Notes under the pieces: model-generated
The model's input: the letters and a program-made list of their open reading frames with translations, nothing else
Told to the model about the DNA's origin: nothing
Database searches by the model: none
Shown here: positions 1 through 12,500 of the stretch, piece by piece
Position numbering within the stretch: the first letter of the stretch is position 1
Layout of the letters: every line of letters starts with the position of its first letter
Made by a program: the position numbers and the translations under genes
NCBI GenBank assembly: GCA_021527695.1
Contig: JAKFAO010000007.1
Coordinates: 1,612,001-1,676,000, forward strand
From: Naematelia aurantialba
Taxonomy: Eukaryota > Basidiomycota > Tremellomycetes > Tremellales > Naemateliaceae
Direction of reading: 5' to 3'
DNA length: 64,000 nucleotides

Positions 1-2467
1 GAGCACGCAGTCGCGTTTGTGCGGTTTCCCGGGAGGGGATTTGGGCTGAACTGAAACGTGATTGGAGAAGCAGCGACGCCCTGCGACAACATCGCCCAGC
101 CCTTTTCGGATATATACGGCAGGGGTTCCATATACGGATCGCATATCAGAGACCCATGTTCACACAGCGGCATGTCCAGAATCGGCCTTGGTCGCGCCCT
201 CGAGATATAGTCTTTCCACTCGACATCGAAACTGGGCGGCAGCAAGTAGTGATCGACTTTGAAGACGAGGGGCTTGGCATTCATCTCCTTGTATATCGCC
301 TTGTTGAATTTGAGCTCGGATGCCCAGACGGTGCGCAATGCATCTTCGTCTTCATCGGCTATTGCGCATAGTTGACAAGGCAGGTCGGATACCCGAACCA
401 CATCGAGTTGGAACAGCGACTGGAGGAGTTGGAAAGCTTCCGATGTGATGGGTTCAGCTTGGGCGGTCGGCAAAAGTCGGCCATGATCGCACCACAGCGT
501 TTGTTCGTCCGATGGCGCCTCCACCTTTCTGGCCTTCCACAGCTTTAGCCAACTGCGATGTACCAGATATTCCGGTCGGCCCGTATTTAGCCGATCAAAG
601 GTGGCCACTTGATCCGTCCTCTCAACATTGCTTAGCTGACCATGGAAGCCGTCGGCGACACAGACAGCGCACACGTCGAGACATGGAAAGTCCATATACT
701 GAGTGAGCTTATCGGCTGCTAGCGACGATATGAGTCTGTAGTCGCCGACTCTCCTCGGATCGACGGCGCCATGCTCGCATACGGGGTTCACGAAAGGCTT
801 GAACATATCATCGAGTGTCTTCGCCTGGATCCATTGTTCCAGCGCATCCCGCGACACGAGGTGGTCGTCCTAGCATCAGCTCCATCAAAGTCCGACTCAC
901 TCCAGGTAGGGCTTTGATTACATCCATCTTGCCAGCTTGCAGAAAGCAAAAGTTATCCTCGGCGATTTGGCGCCTAAATCAGCGCATTCTTCGGACAACT
1001 CACTGGTGACCCTGCCGATCCATTTCAGCCTCAAATGCTGCATTGTCCTGGGCGACTGCGCTCATGATATGAGCTGCAGGTGCCTCGATCAGGTCGTCGA
1101 ACCCTTTTCGCTTGTAGACAAGCATGTAGGCATCTCTCGATGTTCTGTCGCTTGCGTCAAGTCGAGCCTTCTTCCTCACAGGCTCTTCGAGTCTGACTAC
1201 ACTCTCATCGTTGCAGCGCAGCCATCCTTCATCATAGACATCGCAGACAAAGTGGCCATGATGCGCCTAAAGTCAGCACTGCAGTCGTGACTACTTACGC
1301 TAGTGCCTAGATGCGTGATGACCCCTTGCAGCTCGTAATTCTCGTCTCCAAGCTTGATGTCCGCGGGATACGTGATCGGCGCCTTGCTCTTCTTCCTGGA
1401 CATGGTGGTATGATCGAATACGAATCGCATAAGCGAAAAGTGCAGCACGGGTGGCAGTCGGGATGCCTTTACGGAACGCGTGGCGGGCCGGAGCGTGCTG
1501 CAGCTCGAGCAAACGTACTTGTTTTGCCCGTCAAGGTGCTCGGATCCAAAGAATCGCTGCACACTTTGTTCCAGAGTTGAGCCTTTCGTCAAGCTCAGCT
1601 CGAGCTCGAGAAAAGTACTCGTTGTTCTGCTCTTGTGTTTGCAATGATCACACTGTGTGGTGTACTCCAAAGTCCCCTCAAACTGCGGTCAGCGGATCCC
1701 TGCGTACTCGCTCACCATATTCGTCAGAAGCGATTTCAGCGATGGGTCGGACTGTTTCGCAAACTCGGACGCGATGAGGGACATGAAGAGCTTGGAAAAC
1801 CTGACGTCAGCTCGAACATGCGACGCCGTACTCTGCAGCATCCTGTTGGTCCCCCTTGTTCAGCTTTAACGCTTCGATCAGGCCCATCGGGTCCACCACT
1901 GCATTTTCGGAGAATTGCAGTTGTGCAAAGACGAGTGCGAGATGATACAGCGGAGTTCCTTCTGCCGTGACGCAGCGATACACCCCGTTCCGAAAGGGGA
2001 TGTTGTGGAACCATAGCTGCAGGAAAGCGGCAGCCTGCCGTCAGCCAAGTCATGTCGGCGCCTCACGTAACAAGTCGCGCCGAGGTTCTTTAGGCCAGCA
2101 TGCCCAGTCCGCCTCTCTAACACGGATCCAAGCGTTGCCTCGATATAATGGTTCTTTGCACCCGGCGCGACGAGCTATCCTCAGCGTTGATCGTTCGTGT
2201 GCTCACCTCTTCAGCTCCGAGATGGTTCAAGCATCCAGGCCAATTCCTACAACGGATCGCCGTGCACTTGCTGTCTGTAGGGACTTCGAACTCCTCATAT
2301 GTTTCGAGCGACTTGCGAGCGTCCTGCAATGGAAATGGGCATTTGTCGACGTCAATCAGACCAGCTGCGCGACGACAATGTTCTGTAGTGATCTGTTCTG
2401 CTTTCTTCACTTGCGTTCCGACCCAGCTCCAATCTGGCTGTAGTCGTCTCTTGATCTTCACCGGCAT
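1..2467 (-). CDS. USP48-like ubiquitin-specific protease (partial, C-terminus off the left edge)
   Basis: Cysteine-protease deubiquitinase of the USP/UBP family, closest in pattern to USP48. The start MPVKIKRRL at 2467 is followed by the USP48-type N-terminal segment with the CxNWPGCLNHLG motif. The Cys box GLKNLGATCY lies near 2100-2070, and its TAC codon ends at a 31-32 bp intron. QQDAAEF follows near 1755. The zinc-ribbon pairs CDHCKHKS and CSSCS lie at about 1650-1510. The His box reads HHGHF after a 32 bp intron at about 1299-1268. Downstream, a C-x-HG...CDP motif (about 170-130) resembles the USP48 middle region, and the gene runs off the window. It is divergent from GAA1, with 234 bp between the two starts. 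Catalytic Cys and His are present. The USP48 assignment rests on remembered family patterns, and the exons below 1200 were not all resolved. Confidence 0.85.
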
Positions 2468-2701
2468 CGCAGCAGCCCGCCAAGGGTTTTATGACACCGG
2501 CGCCAAAGGCAAGCACAGTACCGATAACTTCAATGTCCTGCCACACTGCCCGCAGTGGTATGGCTGTTGGGAAGGGCCATTATCAGAATAAATGCCAGTC
2601 CACACTAAGAACGACCTCCCCGTCAACACACTGCTCAAAGGCGGGGCACCGCGTGTATCATGTTGATTTTGGTCGCGACGTGTCCAGTCAGTCTTCAAAA
2701 G

Positions 2702-4381
2702 ATGCTATCGAGACTCAGGAATCGAACACCACCAAAACTCACGAGCGTCAACTACACCGCCGAACATGTATCGCTGGCGAAAGCGATCAGGCGGAGGCGG
2801 AGAGTCGTCGCAGCCATCGTCCGACGGATACCGCTCCTCAGGTGGGCAGCGTCGTTGACCGAGCTGATGGCAGGGCGATGATGGTGCTCGTAGGCATAGG
2901 CTGGGTCCTGGCACTGCCCTACGAAGGGCTGTGGAAGAACACGTACATCGACGAGCATGCAATACAGCCCGCACAAGTGACCATGTACTTTGACTGGGCC
3001 AACGTGCACAAGGCGGACAGATACCTCGCCGAATTGGAAGCTTTGCCGAACGACGCTGCGAGGTGAGCCTGATGCCGAGCCTGCTGACGGCAGTCGCTCC
3101 GAGCATCTTCAGGCCGCGTTATCGGCATCGGGTCTGTCCACGTCCAACACATCTAGCAGTACCTACGCCCATGTCGCTCCACCGCGGTCTGCCGGCACCG
3201 AGGCGATCCTTGTCTCTGCGAATTGGGTCTCGAGGGATGGCACGCCAAATCTCCGCGGGGTGGCTATGCTCCTCGCCATGGGAGACTTCCTGAGAGGTAT
3301 GTGGGATCCAGTAATGCGCTCATGGCAAGGTCAAAACCACTGGGCATTTGACATAGTCCTCGTCGTTGGGGAAGGCTACCTCTACGGTCTGGAGGATTTC
3401 ATGAGGGCGTACCATACCCTCTTTCCTGGCGTGATCTGGACAGCGCTCAACGTCGATTACCCTGGACACTCCTTCTCGCACCTCGGTATCTTTTACGGTG
3501 AGTGCCAGCATGATTCGTTTCTGATGTCAGAGGGCGTCAACGGCCGTCTGCCAAACCAGGACTTGATCAACACCATCTCGCACGTCGCACGATGGTCCGG
3601 CGGCGTGTCCCCTCGACTGCACAACATTCCTGACGACCCACATCCTGATACGACCTTCGGTCGATATAAGCTCGCCGCGAGACACCTATGGGCGCACTTC
3701 CAGTATGCTGCCCTGGGCCGCCCTAGCGCCGCACACGGCGTGCTGGCCAAACACCGTATCGACTCGGCCACGCTGTACTGTGCCCCCGCGACCGGCCCGC
3801 ACGGCTTCCATACCCTCGGACGCACACTCGAGTCGACCCTCAGGTCACTCAACAACCTCCTCGAGCGCTTGCACGCTTCGTACTTCTTCTACCTCCTTCC
3901 TCGACCTGGCAAATTCCTCCCCGTGGGAAACTACCTCCCCTCCGCAATCATACTAGGTGCAAGTCTGACCATCGCGGGATTCGACTGCCCTGATCCGCTG
4001 GCCGGCCTGCTATGGCTCCTACCAGCCTTTGGTCTCGGCTGGATAGGCTGGGTGCTACAGACACCATTGATATCTTTCCTCGCACTGGCCATACCTCGAC
4101 CCTCAGGCGATGCTCGGGCCTCACTGTCGTCTTTGACACATTTGCTCTATGGCGCGCTCATACCCACGCTGGCGATGGTCAATTATCCGCAAGCACTGCT
4201 CCTGGCGACCATCAGCATCGCCTATCTTGCACCACTTCGCTCTCTGCGACTAGCTATGCTGGGACTGCATCCGGCCTTGTTGAGCGGGCTGAGGGAGGAA
4301 TGGGAAGCTGTAGGGAACTTCGCTTGGCCGGGCATCTTTGCAATATGGGTGCCGCTGTGGTGCGTCGCTGCTATACTTTAA
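2702..4381 (+). CDS. GAA1: GPI transamidase subunit GAA1
   Basis: Subunit of the ER-membrane GPI transamidase complex, which attaches GPI anchors to proteins. The chosen ATG (2702) gives a short basic N-terminus, then a transmembrane segment (MMVLVGIGWVLAL) and the family hallmark YEGLWKNTYIDEHAIQPAQV. YEGVNGRLPNQD follows mid-protein, and several hydrophobic segments occupy the last ~150 residues, as in known GAA1 proteins. Three introns of 32, 31 and 33 bp (2842-2873, 3063-3093, 3498-3530) are required; removing them restores the conserved text and gives 527 residues, somewhat shorter than the ~610 of yeast and human. The 33 bp intron is a multiple of three and has no stop, so it is easily mistaken for coding sequence. 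Confidence 0.93.
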
Positions 4382-5776
4382 TGCATTAATCTATATGTTA
4401 TATGCGACTATCGTTCCTCCAGCAACGGTACCCGGATAGTACTCCCATAACAGGCTGGACTGCACATCGCCAAGTCGTCCTAAAGGAAATGACTAGGGTG
4501 GCAGAGAACAATGGCGATAGAATGAGGTATTCGACCAAGACTCCACAGTACTGACAGTGCTTCGACAGCCACTCTGACGGGAACGTTGCGCCATGGACGC
4601 CGCAGAAGCATCGCCTGGGCCCAAGAGGTGACAGATAGACAGGAATCAATCATTTCAAGCCATCTGATGAAAAACCACGTCGATCGTGACGATGGTCCAA
4701 ACTCGCTAAGTATCAGGGTTTTGCGGAAATTTTTCGCGTTCACAGAGGGAGTTTCAACCTGTCACAATCGTCGGAGGGCACCTAGTCAGACAGAGGTCCA
4801 CGCGTGCATAACAGAGTACAACTGATATTCGTCAGCTTCGTTCCGAGACAAAAGCATATAGAAAGCGATGGAAGGTTCAGAAAAATTTATAAGGTAGCGT
4901 GGGTTTTTCAGCACAGACGGAAACCGTCCTCAAGCCAAATGCACTCGGGTCATCGTGAAAAGAGCCTGGCCGAAGCGAATCCAGCCAAGCCAAGAATGTA
5001 CCAGATGAAAGACGCTGCATGCTCACCATTTCTACATACACTACGTCGGTTGCTATGTCGACAAGAGAACACAAGTCAAAAGAGGACGTCGATCAGAAAG
5101 CCCGCCGCCGCCCACGGGCCAGCCTTCACTCTCCGAGAAGAGATCCAGCCGACACCGCCAGCTTCTTCGATGGCTGTCCCTCGAGAAGGACGACCAGAGG
5201 TCTCTGTGAAAGAGCGGGGCGGGGACTCGATCATCACCTCGACGTGGATAGTATGGCTAGTGTAGACTAGCAAAAGCGAGACAATAACTATACAGAAATC
5301 CTGCGGGCGGGTCAGCGGAGCTCGTAGAAGCGGTAGAGAGACCTGGAGAGGTGAGGAAAGGCCAAATGAAGGCGTCCACATACCTGCAGAGAATGTCCGC
5401 TAAAGAAGAGCATCCACAAAATTCTGCACAATATATAGGCCGCGCTCCGGCATTATCGCGGCATTATCAAAACGCCGCAGTGGCACTCGCAACTAGTCCC
5501 GCTAGTGTGGCGGACCAGGAGTCTCAATTCGACCAGCGTGAACAGATCTCCCTAATCTCACAGCCACTTATCTTCATCATGGCTCGTATGCTAGCGAGAA
5601 CGCGAAACGGTTGGAGATGATGTGGGCAGCACCAAGCGGTCTGGCATGCTCTTCCTGTTAGTTCGCTGCAGGGCTACCAGTCTTCCGATCAGGTGCATTA
5701 TATCAACAATTCGGGAATGATGGTGCTGGGTATATACAATGGGAACGACTCTCTCCTCTTCCACAAGCATGAACTG
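4382..5776. other. Intergenic stretch without a confident gene
   Basis: No open frame here has recognisable protein family text. The best candidate is on the minus strand at about 5410-5090: a short exon starting MLFFSGHSLQ, an intron with a CTGAC branch motif, then a hydrophobic run (FCIVIVSLLLVYT) and a polar tail of about 50 residues. This could encode a small single-pass membrane protein, but no homologue comes to mind. The rest probably holds the 3' ends of GAA1 and REX4 transcripts. Confidence 0.4.
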
Positions 5777-6708
5777 TCACCAATACCATTTCTCGTATGC
5801 CCTAGTCTTCAGTGAGACGTACCACGCGACGCAACAATACAGCTTACCTTGGTACACCGGCAACGACGTCCTCGCCCTTCGCCAACGCTGCCTCGTACTT
5901 CTCTCGCACTGTCATGAAGAGCAGCATTGTTGCGCGTGCATCCTCCACCTGTCTTCGTGAGAGACGCTCGTGGGAGGGACAGGGAAGCCTCAAGAGGATC
6001 GCCAACAGTCGAGCTCACCGCACCCACGAAACCCCGTTCAGACTTACAGGGCAATGCATTCCATGCTGGATCTCTGTCCCGAGCACCTCCTTGCACAGCT
6101 TCTTTAGACTCGGATACTCTCCTTCCCGCGTGACGTTCAACACAGCCCGAAGCGGGTAGAATAAAGAGGTATCTCTGACGTCTTCGTAGGGGTGCCGATG
6201 TTGGATAGCCTGCAAGTCAGCATTGAGCGAGGGGTATGACTCACGTTCAAGTCATTAAAGACCGCGTGACCGACGACGATCTTCCCATTCAGAATAGCCT
6301 TTATCCTCGGCTGTATCTCCTCAAAGGTTGGCGCTACCTGCTCAGTGCTGATCTGGGTCGCACCAACCTCCATCCAGATCACCTGGCTTGATTCCGCTCG
6401 CTTGCGGTGTTAGCTTCCTGTAATTACCTGTAGTGTTTCAGACTCACTGGCAGAGCGCCAGTCCTTGACGTTCTCAGGATGGACGTAGACGAACGACTCT
6501 AGCAGTACCTGTCCCTGGTGATCCACCATCCCGACTCTGTCTCATCAGCAGTCGCCTCAGGATCCCAACGAGAAGGAATCACTTTGCCAAGGCGGACGCC
6601 GTCTTGATCTGCACCATTTCGCAGTCTGCGCTGTCAGTCGAGCTCAACGAGTCAGCGCTGACCTATGGCCACGTATCGGTCGAGTGGAGGAAGCTCCTGA
6701 GCCGCCAT
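5777..6708 (-). CDS. REX4: REX4-like 3'-5' RNA exonuclease
   Basis: DEDD-family exonuclease that processes rRNA precursors in the nucleolus. From the ATG at 6708 the protein starts MAAQELPPLDRYVAI. After a 37 bp intron (6626-6662) comes DCEMV, the ExoI motif with the catalytic Asp and Glu. Further text typical of REX4 is VYVHPENVKDWRS, the segment ending ILNGKIVVGHAVFNDL, HPYEDVRDTS, and finally VEDARATMLL. A last intron leads to a short C-terminus AYEKWYW and a stop at 5777-5779. The basic N-terminal extension found in many fungal REX4 proteins is essentially absent. The gene is divergent from the peroxiredoxin, with 122 bp between start codons. Confidence 0.88.
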
Positions 6709-6830
6709 CGCTCGACGTCGTTGACAGTTGGAAAGAAATCAAAAGTCCAACGCGAACAGCGACCCGTGCCTGATCGAGACGCGTAGTCGTAACAGCCCCG
6801 CTCTGTCTATTCACTCAACCAGCATTCAAC

Positions 6831-7977
6831 ATGACCAAGAGCGCTGCGCCCGTGTCGACTGGGACTCGCAAGTCCTCGCGAGTAGCATCCAAGCCACAGT
6901 CGGCCGCCACAGGAGAGAAGGTATGTATTCCAGGGCTCACCCTCGCTCAAGAAGACAATTCCTTTCTTTGTGGTCATGAACGAGGGCTGTCTGGCCGTTG
7001 AGCTCGGCGTTTTCCACAACTGCATCGGGAGAACGCTATATGACTGATTCTCTGCGCTACTTCAGAACGTCCAGACGCCTGCTGACACTCACAGCGCGGT
7101 GCAGAGGACAAGCCAAAGTCCGCCCCGGCGTCCAAAAAGGTGAAAGCTGCCGTAAAGGACACCAAGGAACCTGCGTCCAAACCTGCACCCAAACCTGCAT
7201 CCAAACCTGCATCCACAAAGGCCAAGGTCAGCTCCAAGGCCGCTGAAGCGCCCGCACCCAAACCTTCGAAACCCGCCTCCAAAGCTGCAGCCGTGGAGAA
7301 GGCCCTCGAGGCGCCGGCGTCCGCGCCGTCTTCCAAGGGTCTCAAGCTAGGCGACAAGTTACCCAAGCTCACCCTCCAAGACAACACTGGGTCAGACGTC
7401 GACGTGAGCACGCTCGCAGGGGAGAAGGGCGTGGTCATCTTCCTGTACCCCAAGGTTTGTCCAAGAGCGAAGACCGGCGTTGAGATCCCGCTGACAACAG
7501 TAGGCCGATACCCCGGGATGCACAAACCAGGCGTGTGGATTCCGAGATCATTTCGCCGACATCCAGAAACTCGGATACGACGTCTATGGCCTCAGCAAGG
7601 ACAAGCCGGCCGCCCAGCAGCGGGTGAGTGTATTCGCCAGGCACAACGCTGACCGGCAGTGGATCGACAAGAAAGAGCTCAACTACAAGCTGCTGTGCGA
7701 CCCAGAAAGCAAGCTCATCAAAAAGTACGTGTCAGCCACGCCATCCACTGACATTTAGGCTTGGTGCCTTCGTGCAGCCGAACAAGTAGGTCCGTGAACG
7801 GACGGTCAGCTGACGGTATAGCACAAAGCGTTCACACTTCATCTTCGAAAAAGGTTCTGGAAAGCTGGTCGATGCGCAGCTTGGAGTCAAGCCAGCAGAC
7901 GAGTGAGTTTAGGTAGGAATTGAGCTGAACCCAGTCCGAGCAACTGCTTGAAATTCATTGAAAAACATCACAAGTGA
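6831..7977 (+). CDS. DOT5: DOT5/PrxQ-type nuclear thiol peroxidase (peroxiredoxin)
   Basis: Atypical 2-Cys peroxiredoxin that reduces peroxides. Predicted length is 261 residues after removing six introns (174, 49, 36, 34, 36 and 32 bp). Residues ~30-110 form a Lys/Ala/Pro-rich tail with repeated PASKPAPK-like units. The catalytic domain follows: KLGDKLPKLTLQD, FLYPK, then ADTPGCTNQACGFRDHF with the peroxidatic and resolving cysteines in the CxxxxC spacing of the PrxQ/BCP class. The rest reads YDVYGLSKDKP, WIDKKELNYKLLCDP and GAFVQPN. The basic tail fits the nuclear yeast Dot5 rather than a cytosolic BCP; that localisation is inference. Confidence 0.9.
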
Positions 7978-8260
7978 AATATAGAGATGTGGGGCTCGAT
8001 GTATGCATCTTGAACATGTTCTTCGGCGAACGAGCCCGATCTCAATTCACGGAACCCCTCCACCAGGCCACAGTGTTCAGCCATCAGAGGCCAGGTTGGT
8101 TGATCATGCGCGATCAAGAGTGCTTTGATCGACTTTCCCTATCCCACCAATGTTTCAGAGCGAGTTGATCTATTCGCGTATAGAATCTGATGTGATCACT
8201 GGAAAATATGGTGAGAGACGGAGGATCATCTGGGATTTTCAATAGCATACCTTAGGGGCA

Positions 8261-8267
8261 AAAAAAA
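8261..8267 (-). terminator. Pol III oligo-T terminator of tRNA-Ile
   Basis: Seven or more consecutive T residues (transcribed strand sense) start directly at the tRNA 3' end, as expected for RNA polymerase III termination. Confidence 0.75.
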
Positions 8268-8355
8268 TGACCACTGGCGGGATCGAACCGCCGACTTCGG
8301 AGTTGAAGTCTTTGAGATATTAGCTCCGCACTCTAACCAGCTGAGTTAAGCGGCC
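8268..8355 (-). tRNA. tRNA-Ile (anticodon AAT) with a short intron
   Basis: Read on the minus strand, the sequence folds as a cloverleaf. The acceptor stem GGCCGCT pairs with AGTGGTC (G-U pairs tolerated), the D arm carries AGCTGGTTA, and the anticodon stem is CGGAG/CTCCG. The anticodon is AAT with about 14 nt of intron after position 37, and the T arm is GGCGG-TTCGATC-CCGCC. A run of T follows the 3' end immediately (8261-8267 on the plus strand reads as A), which fits a Pol III terminator. Confidence 0.9.
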
Positions 8356-8579
8356 GTGCCATATTAGGGCTTGTTGCAATTCCTCAACTTTCTTACTATA
8401 TATACTTTGTTGCACAAGCTGAAGAATCAATGGCGGAAAATTGCACCTGTGGCCTCGTTACAACCGCTGCCGAGCTGTCAGTGATGATGATTGGCACTAT
8501 ATTGCATGATGCTTGTGTGATGGCTGAGGTTTGTACAACATACACTGTAGAAAGACTTCTGACCTTTCGACAAGGAGAA

Positions 8580-9263
8580 CTACCCTCCATGTAGAGTAGA
8601 GATGAATACCACCTCGTCCCGATTTTGCAACTCGTACTCTAGCTCTCCCTCCAGTTCCCAATCAGCATCGTTGATCAGCACAAGGATCCCCGGCCGCCTA
8701 TACATAAGCTCCAAGAATGATATGTTGTAATGTGCTCACACGGTGTCTCCATCGATGAACATCTCCTCCCGCTCGCTAAGGATGTTCTCCTTCATCCATC
8801 GGATCAAGTACTTGATGTTGGTGGGTGCTTTGGTATCCGGTATATAGCGGGGTAGATGGACGCTGTATTTAGGTTTGTGCGAGAAGAGGAGGTGTAATCC
8901 GCCGCTGCGTGGTATCAGCCCTCGAATCAACACCGCGTCCAGATATCGAGCATAAAGCCAGCGAGACCGCTGGGAACCTTGTTCGCCGTGGGGGTCACAC
9001 AGTCACCATGCAACTCCACGATACCTATCACAGAAGGCCTCCCCCCAGCTCCGCGGAATCTAGCCCGTACCCGTCCCATGATCTGCCTTCTAGTGTGCCC
9101 AGGAGAGCTTGGAGAGCCCGGTAATAGCGACTCACCCAAACTCAATACGGATCTCCAGCTCATCCACCCCTGGCTTCCCCAAAGCTGCAGCCTGTTCCAG
9201 CTGGTTACCGCTCGCGTATCCCAAACCGCTGGTCGTCTGCGCCTCGGGCGCGGTGACAGACAT
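8580..9263 (-). CDS. URM1: Ubiquitin-related modifier URM1
   Basis: Sulfur-carrier and ubiquitin-like modifier used in tRNA U34 thiolation and in urmylation. From ATG 9263: about 30 extra N-terminal residues, then [48 protein letters not shown], and the end STLHGG-stop. The C-terminal Gly-Gly needed for adenylation and thiocarboxylation is present. Two introns are needed: 8905-9135 (231 bp, unusually long here) and 8698-8739 (42 bp); the spliced frame gives 136 residues against roughly 100 for most URM1 proteins. The extension is low in complexity ([19 protein letters not shown]) and could instead reflect a downstream start, though no in-frame ATG follows before the domain. Confidence 0.93.
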
Positions 9264-9516
9264 GGAAGTAGTGAGCGCTATGCGGGGGATTGTATGGCTG
9301 TATGACAAGGCAATGAATCGTTTGCATTTTGACCGCCGGCAGAGGGCTTTGCTTCCGCTTCACCGAGCGATCGGAAAGACGCGTCCAAAAGTAAAAGAAA
9401 AGGAACGCACGCTCCTGCCCCGTCGACGACGACGTTGATGTTGATTGCTTCGTCTGCATTGGCTGTCACCCTCGAGCCCATCCTTACAGAGCAGCTCGAA
9501 GAGCTTCGGAAGAGCC

Positions 9517-12500
9517 ATGGCGTACTTTGATCCGAAGGAGCTCAACGACCTGGCGTTCTTCGCCAGCAGAGGTGGGATCGGCCGCGGCGTCGCGTATGTC
9601 TCGTAGTGATGTCGCTCCAGAGGCCCGAGCTGACGTCCCCAGACTGTCTGATTGTGTTGCCGAGACACCTGAGCAGCTCATGTATATCCAAGGCGACGAG
9701 CTCGTGCTGCTGAGAGACCTTGGCGAGGTGTACATCGCCTCGTGCGAAGGTGTGGTCGGCTGGGTGAAGCGGGATCACGTTCAATTGGCTAGTGGGAGTG
9801 CTCGTCCTTCGCTCGACCTCGACACGCCATACGACCCCCAATTGCCAAAGACCGTTCTCACTGCACCATCTCCACCTCAGACTACGTCGGCGCTCCCCGA
9901 TGTACCATCCATGGACGCTTTAGATGTCGTGCGCGAATCGAGGCGGATATCGGGGCCATTCGAGCTCGACTCGCCCCAGCAAAGCCCAGCGGCCGAACAT
10001 GCAGAATTCCTTCCCGACTCGCGAGAGGCAAAACGGGAAAGCGTGACGAGTGTTGCTAGCAGTGAAGCGCTCGGAGGCATCGGCGGGTTCATGATGGCCG
10101 AGGACAATGACGGCAATGAAGACGGCGTGGAAGAGTTGCGAGGTTGGTGACATGCATTTGTGGGGTGCTGATAGCAGACGAGATTTCCCCTGCAACGCCC
10201 TCAGTCGAGACACCGTCCGTCACACGCTCATCCACTGCGTCACCGCCTGACTCGAGCCTCATTTCACACGAGCCCCAGATGAGCGAGGTCGAAGTCGCAG
10301 GTGCAGAATGGGACATCTACGGCGACTACGCAAGAGACAGTATGTACGTCAGAAGCGCCCAAGAAAATAGATTCTCAATTGGCGAGGGGGCGATCCATGC
10401 CAAGGCGATCTTGGACCTGACCGAGCCACCAGTCACGCCACGAGTCGCCAGGCCCGAAACCCGGATAGAGGCGCTCGGTGCAGGGAGTCTAGCCACTCAG
10501 CTGCGACTGCGTATCCAGCGCGAGAGAGCCTTAGCTGAGCACGGCACAGAGGTGGATGACTCTAGAGAGGTTTTCTTTCCCAGGGCAAAACAGGCAGAAT
10601 CGCCAACCTTGCTGGATGACGAAACTGAGCCTCAACGTCCGATCATGCAATTCAACGACACCGAGACTATTCAGCCGGTCGAACAGCTCGAGCCTGCCAC
10701 GGAGTCTGCGATGGTTGAACCTGATGTGGCGCCTACCGACTCGGAAATTCTTGTAAACTCGCCAACGTCTGAAGAACCTGAAGCTCTTTCAGTCATCGAA
10801 GCACCCGAGGTGATTTCAGATCCGGCGAACTCGCAAGTCTCGTCCTATAAGGAGGTCTCTCTTCAACCCGGCACGGAGACACAGAAAACAAGGAATGCAA
10901 ACCAAATAATAGTACCGAAAGAACTCATCTTTACTGCCCCCACACCGGCGACGGACACCTCACACCTGCTCGCCTCGCCACTTCCGCTCGACGAGTCGTT
11001 TCTGGAATCGCCAGGTCTTGCTCCTCCCATCCCATCGCCGGGTCTTACTGCTCCCACCGACTCGCCAGGTCTAACCGCTATCGAATCGCCAAGTCTCGTT
11101 CCTCCCCGGCGTTCACCGGGGGCGCCGCAATGGTCTCCAGGTTCACCCGCGTCGCCACACAGTATCGCCGCCACTCGGCAAGCTGTTGAAGCTGCTCGGT
11201 CGCCCGAAGGCCGCCCACGAGGTATGACTCTCGTCGGACGCATGGAGGCAGACCTGAGGGGTGCCACAGGCCCTGTCCCCATTACGTTTCTCGTTGGAGG
11301 TCCAGGCACCGTCCCCAGTGCGTTGGACGAAATGTCTGGTCCGAGACATCTCAAGGATCCCATTGGTCTCGGTCTGCCAGGGAGAGTATCACCAGTTGAG
11401 CGACGTGCCCTCAGTCCTCTCTCGCCTGAATTGCCCAACGATCTACGAGACATTCGAAATTCTCCTTCAAGATTCCCCGTGCCCCCCCGGCCAGTCCGAT
11501 CAGTAACAGGCGTACCTCCGCAGCCTGTCACCCCTGCGCCCGGCGCCTTTGCGAGGCCCCGCTCGCGCAGTTTTGGCGCCGGTATTGCCAAGTCGCTCGG
11601 TAAAAAGACGCCTCCGCCACCACCGATAACTACCACGCCACCATATCCGAACATGCCTTCACCTGCTTCCTCCAAGCGAAACATCTTCAAGTGGAGCAAC
11701 GAGTCGCCGCAGTCATCGCAGCTGCCAACACCGCTGCCAACCCCATTATCCCAAACTACATCGTCAACTTCGCTGTCTCTTGGCCCAGAGTCGGCTCGGT
11801 CGACAAGCTTTTCGTTCCGCTCTTCATCGTCCACCAAGACACCCCGGCAGATCTCGAGAACTCTGCCCTTGCCGAGTCCGGTCAGCCACAAGGATTATGC
11901 TGAGGAGACCGTCAAAGCGGACGGCATGGACTTTGAGCTCGTTCAGCCAAAGAAGGCTACTGCGAGCCCGAATGGCTCGGCTGAAGAAGGACGGTCGCCT
12001 TCTGAGCAGAAATCCGCCGCGGAGAGTATGTTGAGCGCTAGCAGCTCCCGGGCCCTACCAGAGACGGACGAGTGGGGATTCTTGAAAGATGCCAGTCCCG
12101 TGCCAGAGATTTTTGGCGGCCGCGTTGGCGCAGGCAAGAGTCGCGAAGCCGAGCAGAAATGGGTACGTGGAACTTCAAGTCCAGGACTAACATCAGCTTT
12201 CCATCATCTCGACTCCTCTGCCGGCGGGGCCGCCACCCAAAAGGGTCCGCAGACTTGTACTTGATGGTGGCGTGCCTGCTTCCCTTCGTGGCAGAGTATG
12301 GTCCTGGTTCATGGCGGGACAGATGTCTGCTCGTGTGCCCGGACTCTACCAGGAGCTTCTGGACCACGACAAGGGGCACGCAGACGAGCAGATTGAGCGC
12401 GATGTTCGAAGGTGATTGCATTCCTTGGGACCGCGCTGACAACAGCGGTTGGTCTGATCATTCCATCTTCTCGGAACGCACGTCTCCTGGTCGGCAAGAT

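Noticed and set aside
10863..11891. 342-codon minus-strand open frame inside the SH3-TBC gene
   Set aside because: It is antisense to the Ser/Pro-rich disordered region, whose codon composition keeps the opposite strand open; Gly/Arg-rich translation, no family text.
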